DNA from: Bdellovibrionales bacterium
GTDB lineage: Bacteria; Bdellovibrionota; Bdellovibrionia; Bdellovibrionales; UBA1609
Reading direction: 5' to 3'
Assembly: GCA_020435005.1 (NCBI GenBank)
Contig: JAGRAE010000008.1
Span: forward strand, 1 to 36,439
DNA length: 36,439 bases
Shown here: positions 7,577 through 14,977 of the stretch, in pieces
Layout of the letters: each line of letters begins with the position of its first letter
Numbering within the stretch: position 1 is the stretch's first letter
Translations under genes and position numbers: made by a program
The notes under the pieces: generated by a model
Told to the model about the DNA's origin: nothing
The model's database searches: none
What the model saw: the letters and a program-made list of their open reading frames with translations, nothing else

Positions 7577-9016
7577 TTAGTTAGATATTACTGTTTTTAA
7601 AATGTTTTCAAAAAGTACAACTGCTTTATCAATATTACCTTGGTTGCCATTATATATAAAAGTAAAGGTTAAAGTTTCACCATTCGGGTGACCAATGTAT
7701 CCTGCCAAACCTGAAACTCCATTTAAAAGCCCTGTTTTTGCGCGTACTCTAATATCCACTTCTTCGCTGAATTTTTCTTTTAATGTCCCATCAATTCCTG
7801 ATATAGGCATAGACGCTATAAATTCAGGAAAGAATTTAAAATTACTTTTTGCTTTGTTCAATAAATGTGAGAGATCAACGGGACGAATTCTATTTTTCCT
7901 AGTAAGACCGGAAGGATTCAATAGGCTATAATATTCTTTCTTAAAACCCAAATTGGTTTCTAGAATTTTTCTTATCTGCTCAATACCATCAGCTATATTG
8001 CCTGGCTTGTTGCCACTGAAAGTTGAAATGTTTTTAGTTAACATTTCGGCTACGTAATTGTTAGAAAATTTCATCATATCAGTTACAACTTTTCTTAAAT
8101 CTGACCCTTCTAGTTCAGCTAAAACAGTTGCTTCTGGAGTGGCTTTTCCTTTTACAATTTTTCCTTTAAGTGTAATTCCTCTTTGATCCAAAAATTCTTT
8201 TAGGTGTATACCGCTCCAAAAAGAAGGCTCAGTAATAGATTTATAAGAAACTACTTCTTCTTTTTCTATACCTATAGTGCCGGCTACAATTATTGTATCT
8301 CCGGGTCTTGAATCGTCTTTAATTCGACTTACTCTAATATTTTTAACTTTTCCTTTAGCGGTTGTTGCACGATTTATTACCTTAATATAGCTACTCATAG
8401 GATCAGCATATATTCGGGCAGGAGCCCCCACTTTTAAGCCGGGTCGAACATAAACATTCACTGAATTCCAATTAAAAGACATCGCACCAATAGGTGCATC
8501 GTATGCACGATCCACTCTAGAAGGCTCTCTAGTGTTGTCAAAACGAACAGAGTCAAAGTAAGTATCATCAACGACAATATCTCCCGTTATCTCTTTGACT
8601 CCTGTACGAACAAAGTGATTAACAAGCACCCACATGCTTTCAGATGTAAATGACGGATCTCCAAATCCTTTTAAAATTAGATTTCCATTGAGTTTATCAT
8701 CGGCAAACTTCCCCTGTGTAAGAAGTTGAGTTTTAAACTTATGACTCATAGGAAAAGTTTTAAAACTTGCATATGCTGTTAGAATTTTCGTTAAAGAGGC
8801 TGGAATAAATAACTTTTCACTATTTAATTCGTATATATTATTAGCTCCAATAGCACTAGGTCCCAACCATATGCCCAAATCTGATTTTGAAACTCCACTC
8901 ACTCTTACTTGGTGATCAATCTTTTCTGCAATTTTTTTTGTATCAACAGTCAGTTCTGCTTTCACTCCTGTTGATGCAAATATAGTGAGTATTAAAGAAG
9001 TTAAAATATGGCGCAA
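7577..9016 (-). CDS. dacB: D-alanyl-D-alanine carboxypeptidase/endopeptidase, PBP4 family
   Basis: A class C low-molecular-weight penicillin-binding protein that trims pentapeptides and opens 4-3 cross-links in the periplasm. With TTG 9016-9014 as start it is 479 residues with a signal peptide (HILTSLILTIFASTGVKA). Active-site motifs are SLTK (S74-K77), SNN (318-320) and KTG (427-429), with the long insert between SxxK and SxN typical of PBP4. The TTG is preceded at once by GGGGGGAAGGA (9017-9027), a strong ribosome binding site. A longer in-frame start at 9268 would add 84 residues without a signal peptide and run through the divergent neighbour, so I reject it. Predatory Bdellovibrio use PBP4-like enzymes on prey wall, but this copy has a normal housekeeping look. 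Confidence 0.93.
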   Translation of the reverse strand: MRHILTSLILTIFASTGVKAELTVDTKKIAEKIDHQVRVSGVSKSDLGIWLGPSAIGANNIYELNSEKLFIPASLTKILTAYASFKTFPMSHKFKTQLLTQGKFADDKLNGNLILKGFGDPSFTSESMWVLVNHFVRTGVKEITGDIVVDDTYFDSVRFDNTREPSRVDRAYDAPIGAMSFNWNSVNVYVRPGLKVGAPARIYADPMSSYIKVINRATTAKGKVKNIRVSRIKDDSRPGDTIIVAGTIGIEKEEVVSYKSITEPSFWSGIHLKEFLDQRGITLKGKIVKGKATPEATVLAELEGSDLRKVVTDMMKFSNNYVAEMLTKNISTFSGNKPGNIADGIEQIRKILETNLGFKKEYYSLLNPSGLTRKNRIRPVDLSHLLNKAKSNFKFFPEFIASMPISGIDGTLKEKFSEEVDIRVRAKTGLLNGVSGLAGYIGHPNGETLTFTFIYNGNQGNIDKAVVLFENILKTVISN

Positions 9017-9095
9017 TCCTTCCCCCCAAAACTTGACGATAGCTATTTGCCTATTAAAAGAGTATAACAAAATTAAGCTACTTAGGAGGTCTGTT
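9017..9095. promoter_or_regulatory. Divergent promoter region between dacB and the OppA-like gene
   Basis: Only 79 bp separate the two TTG start codons. Strong ribosome binding sites are visible for both: GGGGGGAAGGA on the minus strand (9027-9017) and AGGAGG at 9084-9089 on the plus strand. TTGACG at about 9033-9038 is a candidate plus-strand -35, but I see no -10 at a convincing distance. Confidence 0.45.
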
Positions 9096-10601
9096 TTGCG
9101 TCGCAATATAAGTCTTATTGGCATATTACTTTTATTGTTTCTTAATGCCTGTTCTAAATCCAATGAGCCCCCTAAAGAAACCTTAGTCGTTGCTTTAGCC
9201 TCTGAACCCAAAACTCTTGATCCGCGATTTGCAACTGATGCCAATGGAATGAGAATTAGTTCACTCATCTTTAATTCTTTAGTTAAAATTGGTCCACAAT
9301 TAGAGGTTATAGGCGATGCCGCTCAAAGTTGGGAAATTAAAGGAAATACTTTTTTATTTAAATTACATCCAAATATTAGTTTTAGTAATGGAAGAAAAGT
9401 AGAAAAAGAAGACATACTCTATTCATTTCAACAGTTTCAAAGTAAAGATTGTCCTTTTCAATCAGCATTTAATGAAATTAAAAATTTAGAAGTAAATGTG
9501 GAAGAGGACTCATTTATAATTAAAGTAGAGATGAATAAATTCTCAGCAAAGTTTATTTCCAGTGATTTACCTGTTTTAAAGATCTTGCCTAAAAAAGAAT
9601 TGGAGGCACAACCAGATGAATTTACAAAAAGACCCTTTGGCACTGGCAGTTACAAGTTAGTCGAATTCAATACAAACTCAATCTTATTAGAGAAAAATTT
9701 AAATAACCCACTTTTACAACCTTCATCAAAGATGATTCAATTTAAAGTTATTAGAGATGACTTTACTCGCTATCAAAAAATGTTAAATGGTGAAGTTGAT
9801 ATTTCTCAATCTGAAATTCCTCTGGAAAAAGTAAAAAATTTTGAGAAAAAGAAAGATCAGTTCAATATTTATAAATACCCTGGACTTTCGTTTACATATT
9901 TGTTGTTAAACTTAGAAGATCCAATCATTAAAAAGTTCCAAGCTCGTAGAGCCATAGCACATGCTATTAATAGAAGAGAAATAATTGACTTTAAATTAGA
10001 GGGCTATGCATTGCCCGCAACTTCAATATTAACACCTGCAAATCCCTTTTATAATTCTAAATTAGAACCCATTCCATTTGCCCTACAAAAGGCTAAGGAA
10101 TTAATTCATGATTTAAATAGTAACAACATAGAGTTAACTCTAAAAACATCAAATACTCCTTCTGCTGTAGATGTTGGAAAAGTCATCGTGAATCACTTAG
10201 CTAATGCTGGCGTTAAAGCAAATTTACAAAGCTATGAATGGGGTACGTTCTATGGTGACATTACCAAAGGTAATTTCCAAATGGCTACCATGAGATGGGT
10301 GGGGGCTATTGATCCAGATATTTATCGAGTCGCACTCCATAGCAGCGAAGTACCACCTGGCAGAAACAGAGGACACTATAAAAATAAGCGTTTGGATGAA
10401 CTATTAGAAAATGGTTTGGCCATTAAAGACATTGATAAAAGAATAAAACACTATCAGGAAGTACAGAAAATAGTATTGGATGAATTGCCTATTATACCTT
10501 TGTGGTACAATCAGCAAGTAGCTATAGTAAATAAACGAGTTAAAAATTATGAGCCGGCTATGAATGGAGACTTTTCTCCCTTGTTAAAAGCTCATAAGTA
10601 A
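9096..10601 (+). CDS. ABC-transporter substrate-binding lipoprotein, oligopeptide (SBP family 5)
   Basis: A periplasmic peptide-binding protein of the OppA/DppA class. Start TTG 9096 lies 6 nt after AGGAGG, giving 501 residues and an immediate lipoprotein signal peptide ending LNAC (lipid Cys19). The mature part opens with the family hallmark LVVALASEPKTLDPRFATD and keeps the helix FQARRAIAHAINRREII and the C-terminal LPIIPLWYNQQVAIV. No permease or ATPase genes are adjacent, so it must work with a transporter encoded elsewhere or act as a sensor. It lies 16 bp upstream of a response-regulator diguanylate cyclase, so a peptide-sensing role is possible but is inference. Confidence 0.9.
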   Translation: MRRNISLIGILLLLFLNACSKSNEPPKETLVVALASEPKTLDPRFATDANGMRISSLIFNSLVKIGPQLEVIGDAAQSWEIKGNTFLFKLHPNISFSNGRKVEKEDILYSFQQFQSKDCPFQSAFNEIKNLEVNVEEDSFIIKVEMNKFSAKFISSDLPVLKILPKKELEAQPDEFTKRPFGTGSYKLVEFNTNSILLEKNLNNPLLQPSSKMIQFKVIRDDFTRYQKMLNGEVDISQSEIPLEKVKNFEKKKDQFNIYKYPGLSFTYLLLNLEDPIIKKFQARRAIAHAINRREIIDFKLEGYALPATSILTPANPFYNSKLEPIPFALQKAKELIHDLNSNNIELTLKTSNTPSAVDVGKVIVNHLANAGVKANLQSYEWGTFYGDITKGNFQMATMRWVGAIDPDIYRVALHSSEVPPGRNRGHYKNKRLDELLENGLAIKDIDKRIKHYQEVQKIVLDELPIIPLWYNQQVAIVNKRVKNYEPAMNGDFSPLLKAHK

Positions 10602-10617
10602 TGGGTACACGATTAAC

Positions 10618-11538
10618 ATGAGCAAAAATGATAAGCCTAAAATCCTTTGTGTAGATGATGAACAGGAGGTATTAAATTCTCTTGAAAGACTTTTACGCCA
10701 TGATTTTGAAGTCACCACTTGCAACCATCCCGTAGAGGCCCTAAGTATTTTTGAGAACTCCCCCAATTTTGCCATCATTTTAAGCGACTATCGCATGCCT
10801 GAACTCAATGGCATTGAGTTATTAACAAAAATAAGACAAAAAAACCCGACTTCCGTCCGAGCTATATTATCTGGTCAAATGGATGTCAAAGACATAGCCG
10901 AGGCCATTAACCGAGCAGAAATTCACCGATTTATCCTCAAACCTTGGGACAATGAGTATTTGAAACTCCAGATGCTAGAAGCCACACAGTCTCATATAAG
11001 ATTAGTAGAAAAACGAAAGCTAGAAATACAAGCTATTACAGATCCCGTTACTGGTTTAACAAACCACAGATACTTCCAAGATAAATTAGAAGATTTATTT
11101 CAAAGTGCCATTGAAACAAATGATCCACTTTCTGTGGTTATGATAGATGTGGATCATTTTAAAAGTTATAATGACCGTTACGGTCACCCTGAAGGGGATA
11201 GACTTTTGTTTAATATTGGCCAACGAATGTTACACTTTTTTCCACCACCAGTAACTTTATCACGTTACGGTGGAGAAGAATTTTCAATAATTATTCCTGG
11301 AAAAACAGCCATTGAAGTCAAAGAAGAAGTTGAAAAATTACGTATGGACCTTGAAGAAAACCCTTTTCCAGGACCTTTTGATAAAGAAGCATATGTGACT
11401 ATCAGCCTAGGTGTAGCTTCTTTTCCCGACCATAAAAAAAGCGCAAAAAACTTATTAGAAGCTGCAGACAGGGCTTTGTACCAGGCTAAACATCAAGGTC
11501 GAAATCAAACACAACTGGCCTACACTTCACCTGCTTAG
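10618..11538 (+). CDS. Response regulator with a GGDEF diguanylate cyclase output domain
   Basis: An N-terminal REC domain (about 1-125) has the acidic pocket DDE (13-15), phospho-acceptor D57 in ILSDYRMP, S85 and K108 in FILKPWD. A short helix leads to a GGDEF domain (about 135-300) with MIDVDHFKSYND around 175 and the active-site GGEEF at 218-222. It should make c-di-GMP when phosphorylated. The RxxD inhibitory site normally 5 residues before GGEEF is missing (the stretch reads PPPVTLSRY), so product inhibition through the I-site is unlikely. It lies between the OppA-like gene and lspA, with gaps of 16 and 17 bp. No partner histidine kinase is present nearby. Confidence 0.92.
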   Translation: MSKNDKPKILCVDDEQEVLNSLERLLRHDFEVTTCNHPVEALSIFENSPNFAIILSDYRMPELNGIELLTKIRQKNPTSVRAILSGQMDVKDIAEAINRAEIHRFILKPWDNEYLKLQMLEATQSHIRLVEKRKLEIQAITDPVTGLTNHRYFQDKLEDLFQSAIETNDPLSVVMIDVDHFKSYNDRYGHPEGDRLLFNIGQRMLHFFPPPVTLSRYGGEEFSIIIPGKTAIEVKEEVEKLRMDLEENPFPGPFDKEAYVTISLGVASFPDHKKSAKNLLEAADRALYQAKHQGRNQTQLAYTSPA

Positions 11539-11555
11539 ATTGTTAAACTATATTA

Positions 11556-12569
11556 GTGAAAAAACGTGATTGGTTTATCGTAGTTAGTTTAATATTTGTG
11601 GTTTGGTTTTTAGATTATATTACAAAGATCACTGCAGTTTATAATTTATCGGGATTCCCAGTTAGGTTTTGGGGACCTTTTGGACTCGTACTTCACCGTA
11701 ATCCTGGAGCTATGCTCGGAACATTTTCAAACCTTCCACCCATTTTACGAATTGTTACATTGTCTACGGGTGGAGCCTTTTTGATTTTTATTTATTCATC
11801 TATTCAATACTTACTTCCTAAACGATCCTTCTTATTAAGAAGTGGAATGTCTATTTTGCTTGGTGGAATTTTAGGTAATGTTACTGATAGAATTTTAAGT
11901 GGTGCCGTAATTGATTTTTTAGTTCTTAGAACTCCTTTTTGGATGTCCCCGGCCTTTAATGTTGCCGATGCTCTTCAGTGGGTAGGCTACTTAATGATTG
12001 TTTACACTCTTATTGTACATGGCGAACAAATTTGGCCATCTCAAGACACACGCAAAAGAGTCTGGGTGATACCAAAATTTCAATTAAAGTATATTTTTGT
12101 GCTCATCTCTGTAGGGTTTGGTTTTGCAATAATAAGTGGTGTTTTTGCCTTTACTTTTTTAAAAATAACTATAGATGAGTTGGCTATTTCCCAAGCCTCG
12201 ATAATGGAAAAAAAGTTTCTTATCCCCTTTTTGGTCACATATTCTTCAATCAGTTTTGCCTTTATTATAGTTTTATTTTTAATTGGGCGCATTGTTTCAC
12301 ATAGAACTGCCGGACCCATTTATGCTTTTGAACTCTATGTTGATGATCTCATTGCCGGCAAGAATAGGAAGTTTAAGGTCCGTGCTGGTGATGAACTCAC
12401 TCACCTAGAAGATATTGCAGAAAGACTCCGAAGAAAAATTTTACCCGTAGGCCAGTATAACTCTGTTAACTTGGAAGAAATTACTGTTGAGGAAGTTCTT
12501 GCCCAAGAAGCCAATGAAGAAAATGAAAATCTCAGCGAAGAAGTAGAACCTGAAGTTAAGAAGGCTTAA
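11556..12569 (+). CDS. lspA: Lipoprotein signal peptidase (LspA) fused to a two-helix HAMP module
   Basis: Signal peptidase II cuts prolipoproteins before the lipidated Cys. Residues 1-165 form the four-helix LspA domain. The conserved features are D20 in FLDYITK, N49 in HRNPGAM, GNVTDR (107-112), catalytic D120 in AVIDF and catalytic D138 in FNVAD. LspA normally ends near residue 165-170. Here the chain continues with two more membrane helices (about 178-202 and 224-245), a HAMP domain (about 246-295) containing HRTAGPIYAFE and RAGDELTHLED, and an acidic tail (309-337). Start GTG 11556 has little Shine-Dalgarno. The HAMP half resembles the stand-alone protein at 30164. It may make lipoprotein processing responsive to a membrane signal; that is speculative. 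It ends 2 bp before a convergent gene. Confidence 0.9.
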   Translation: MKKRDWFIVVSLIFVVWFLDYITKITAVYNLSGFPVRFWGPFGLVLHRNPGAMLGTFSNLPPILRIVTLSTGGAFLIFIYSSIQYLLPKRSFLLRSGMSILLGGILGNVTDRILSGAVIDFLVLRTPFWMSPAFNVADALQWVGYLMIVYTLIVHGEQIWPSQDTRKRVWVIPKFQLKYIFVLISVGFGFAIISGVFAFTFLKITIDELAISQASIMEKKFLIPFLVTYSSISFAFIIVLFLIGRIVSHRTAGPIYAFELYVDDLIAGKNRKFKVRAGDELTHLEDIAERLRRKILPVGQYNSVNLEEITVEEVLAQEANEENENLSEEVEPEVKKA

Positions 12570-12571
12570 TT

Positions 12572-13948
12572 CTAATTTACTTTTCCATCTCCACCCTTGT
12601 AGGGTCGATATCCTCTAACCTTACTTCCGTTATAATATTCTTTAATTTGCTGACAACATCCGTCTTTGTTTTTATCGTTTAAATAACAATTATAACCAAC
12701 CAGCGATAGATTATCTAATTGTAAGTCTTCTTGATCTTGGGCTTTCTGTATATCAGTCCAGTAAGGCGTAATTAATTCATCTATTTTCTGTTTAGCTTGT
12801 GGGCATTTGTTGAAACTTGATGTTGGTATTTCATCATAACCAACTCTGATATCCAATCTTGTTTCTTTTTTGCAATCTTCTACAATTTTATCATATTCTT
12901 TTTTATAGAAATAGCTTAAAGCTTCAAACTGATTGTGAAGTTTTGACCTCTTTCTTAACAAAAATCCCTTTTCTGTACAGTGAGGTATATTGTCTTTATC
13001 AACTAAGCAAAATTGATCACTTTCCCAATTGACCTCTCCATCTCCTGCCACATTAACTTGTCCTAAATAGATTCTTCTTATTCGTCCAATTTCCATAGTT
13101 TTAGTAATGGAATGGTTAGCTGCCTCTAATTTGGCTAAAAGTTGTTTGTTTTTTTCTCGTTCTTTTTGAGAACGCATTAACTCATCTCTTTTCAAACTAG
13201 CTGCATTAAATAGACTATAACCTGCTCTAACTAATTCACCAGCAGAAGTTGTTTTGATATTTTGATCTAGAATTCTATTACGTTCATCATCAGTGAGTTT
13301 ATTATCCATCATTGTAATAGAAACACGTTTTTCAGTATTCTCTATCATAAAATTAAGATTGTCTTTGCTACATTTAAAATCCTTTACTGCAAGAGGGTTT
13401 TTTTGATTATTATTTAAATAAGTCAGCTCTTTATTAAACTGAATAGATTCATCACTTTCTACAACATATTTTGTTGCAGCACTAATCATCTTGCTCCACA
13501 TTCCACTGGCATATGCTTTTGATACCCAATTCCAACTTGAATTTTTTTGAGATCTTAGAATTCTATCAATGTATGAGAAAAAATCTTCTGTTGTCATATT
13601 ACGATTTATTTGGAAATCATATCCGTTTAATGAAAATTTATTTTTGTGAAAGTCTATTACCTTTAATTTGTCTTCATGAATTGATATTTCATTTTTTTTA
13701 ATAAAAATTTTTACTTCTGGTAGCGTTCCATGCAATTCACCATTAGAGTATTTTCTTTTTAAATAGGCTAAAGTATCTTTATCTCTATTATGAACAAAGT
13801 ATTTTACAAAATTATCAAAATCACGTTTCTTGTTGAAATGATTAGCATGTTCTTTCATCTCTTTCATAATCTGTTCGATTCGAGTTGTATTTTGAGCCTG
13901 AGCAGATATAGAAAAAAACAAAACAGCAGCCAAAAAGAAATGATACAT
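12572..13948 (-). CDS. Secreted Cys-containing protein of unknown function
   Basis: The 458-residue product has a clear signal peptide (FFLAAVLFFSISAQA, cleavage near A18). The mature part is highly charged and mostly helical, with a segment resembling a beta hairpin (VKIFIKKNEISIHEDKLKV) around residues 75-95. Cysteines occur singly in the middle and then cluster toward the C-terminus (NCYLNDKNKDGCCQQ), which suggests disulfides in an oxidising compartment. I recognise no family. AGAGAGGGA 3 nt before ATG 13948 supports the start. It is convergent with lspA (2-bp gap). Confidence 0.7.
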   Translation of the reverse strand: MYHFFLAAVLFFSISAQAQNTTRIEQIMKEMKEHANHFNKKRDFDNFVKYFVHNRDKDTLAYLKRKYSNGELHGTLPEVKIFIKKNEISIHEDKLKVIDFHKNKFSLNGYDFQINRNMTTEDFFSYIDRILRSQKNSSWNWVSKAYASGMWSKMISAATKYVVESDESIQFNKELTYLNNNQKNPLAVKDFKCSKDNLNFMIENTEKRVSITMMDNKLTDDERNRILDQNIKTTSAGELVRAGYSLFNAASLKRDELMRSQKEREKNKQLLAKLEAANHSITKTMEIGRIRRIYLGQVNVAGDGEVNWESDQFCLVDKDNIPHCTEKGFLLRKRSKLHNQFEALSYFYKKEYDKIVEDCKKETRLDIRVGYDEIPTSSFNKCPQAKQKIDELITPYWTDIQKAQDQEDLQLDNLSLVGYNCYLNDKNKDGCCQQIKEYYNGSKVRGYRPYKGGDGKVN

Positions 13949-14029
13949 TTTTCCCTCTCTAGTTTATAAACTTATTTTACTAATGACTGCTTTCTAAATA
14001 AATGACTTTATGAGCTTTTTTAAAAACTC

Positions 14030-14044
14030 AGACTAAGGACTTTC
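14030..14044 (-). promoter_or_regulatory. Copy of the recurring GACT-NN-AGTC type palindrome
   Basis: Plus-strand AGACTAAGGACTTTC, a one-base variant of AGACT-NN-AGTCT, about 82 bp upstream of the start of the secreted protein gene at 13948. On the minus strand it is followed by GAGTTTTTAAAAAA; the copy upstream of the PP2C gene is followed by a similar CAGTTTTAAAAAA. Confidence 0.35.
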
Positions 14045-14080
14045 AAACAGCTCTACTTTCCTGTAGATAAATAAATTAGA

Positions 14081-14908
14081 CTAAAGTCTTGCGGCTGTTA
14101 TCTTATCCAAAAAATAGCGCTTAGCTATTTTTTCACCCTGAGCCATAGCCACTAAAAAATCTCCATTAGGACTGCGGACAATTCCCTTAGGACATACTTC
14201 ACGTTCTGTACCTGGCTTAGATCCACCCTGGTAGGTCATAAATAGGTTTGATTTTCGGTGAATAGCTTCAATAATATTCTTCCAAGGTTCTTTTTTGTGT
14301 AAATCTTGAATTGAATAATCTAACCAGTTTAATTTTTTTAATTGAATTTTAAATATATCGCCGATAGTTATTTCTGGCCCCAATTTTTCGAAACATTTTA
14401 ATGTTACATTTAGACAAGCGATTGAATCATCTAAGGCTCTATGAGCTTGACCTTTTTCCAGGTTCAAATAACCTAATAGTGTTTGCAATCGATGATTTGG
14501 ACTTGAGGGGAAAATCTTTCTCGATAAAAGACTTGAACAAAGTACTGGATGCTCGGGGAAGCTAATATTCTGCTTTTCAAATTCGATAGCTAAAAACCCC
14601 AGGTCAAATGGTGCATGATGAGCCACTAGATATGCCTCTTTTATAAAATCGGCAAATTGCTTGATCACATTTGATATGGAAGGAGAGGACTCTACCATTT
14701 CATTGGTAATATGATGAATTTGTATGACTTCATCACTCATTTTCGAGCTAGGTTTTATGAGCTGTTGAAATTTATCAACAATTTGTCCATTTTGCCATTT
14801 AACAGCTGCAATTTCACAAATTTCAGATTCCAGAGGGTATTTGCCTGTAGTTTCTGTATCAAAAGCGATTATTGTCTCTTTGTTCCAAGATTTATTTAAA
14901 TCAAACAT
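14081..14908 (-). CDS. DEDDh 3'-5' exonuclease with a C-terminal WYL-like domain
   Basis: Residues 1-175 form a DnaQ/epsilon-type exonuclease. Catalytic residues are D17 and E19 in AFDTETTG, D102 in AHHAPFDLGFL, and H156/D161 in HRALDDS. The last ~70 residues (about 215-275) match a WYL-type Sm-like fold: FMTYQGGS, EREVCPKGIV, then GDFLVAMAQGEKIAKRYFLD and KITAARL, the usual WYL order of beta strands with the final charged LDKI turn. WYL domains bind nucleic acid or nucleotide ligands, so it may regulate or target the nuclease. It acts in the cytoplasm on single-stranded DNA or RNA ends. This is not the polymerase III epsilon subunit itself (no polymerase-binding tail). It ends on AGACTAAAGTCT (14078-14089). 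Confidence 0.85.
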   Translation of the reverse strand: MFDLNKSWNKETIIAFDTETTGKYPLESEICEIAAVKWQNGQIVDKFQQLIKPSSKMSDEVIQIHHITNEMVESSPSISNVIKQFADFIKEAYLVAHHAPFDLGFLAIEFEKQNISFPEHPVLCSSLLSRKIFPSSPNHRLQTLLGYLNLEKGQAHRALDDSIACLNVTLKCFEKLGPEITIGDIFKIQLKKLNWLDYSIQDLHKKEPWKNIIEAIHRKSNLFMTYQGGSKPGTEREVCPKGIVRSPNGDFLVAMAQGEKIAKRYFLDKITAARL

Positions 14909-14947
14909 AAGAAATCAATAATGCGATAAACAATTCATGGCAATCAA

Positions 14948-14973
14948 AACTTAAAATAAGTAAAATTTAAGTT
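14948..14973 (+). promoter_or_regulatory. Inverted repeat just upstream of the RND pump start
   Basis: AACTTAAA (14948-14955) and TTTAAGTT (14966-14973) are a perfect 8-bp inverted repeat with a 10-nt spacer, ending 4 nt before ATG 14978. It could be a repressor operator or a hairpin over the translation start. No strong Shine-Dalgarno is otherwise visible. Confidence 0.4.
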
Positions 14974-14977
14974 AATT

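Noticed and set aside
9017-9268. 84-residue N-terminal extension of DacB from an upstream in-frame start
   Set aside because: It overlaps the divergent OppA-like gene, lacks a ribosome binding site and would bury the signal peptide. TTG 9016 has a strong ribosome binding site.
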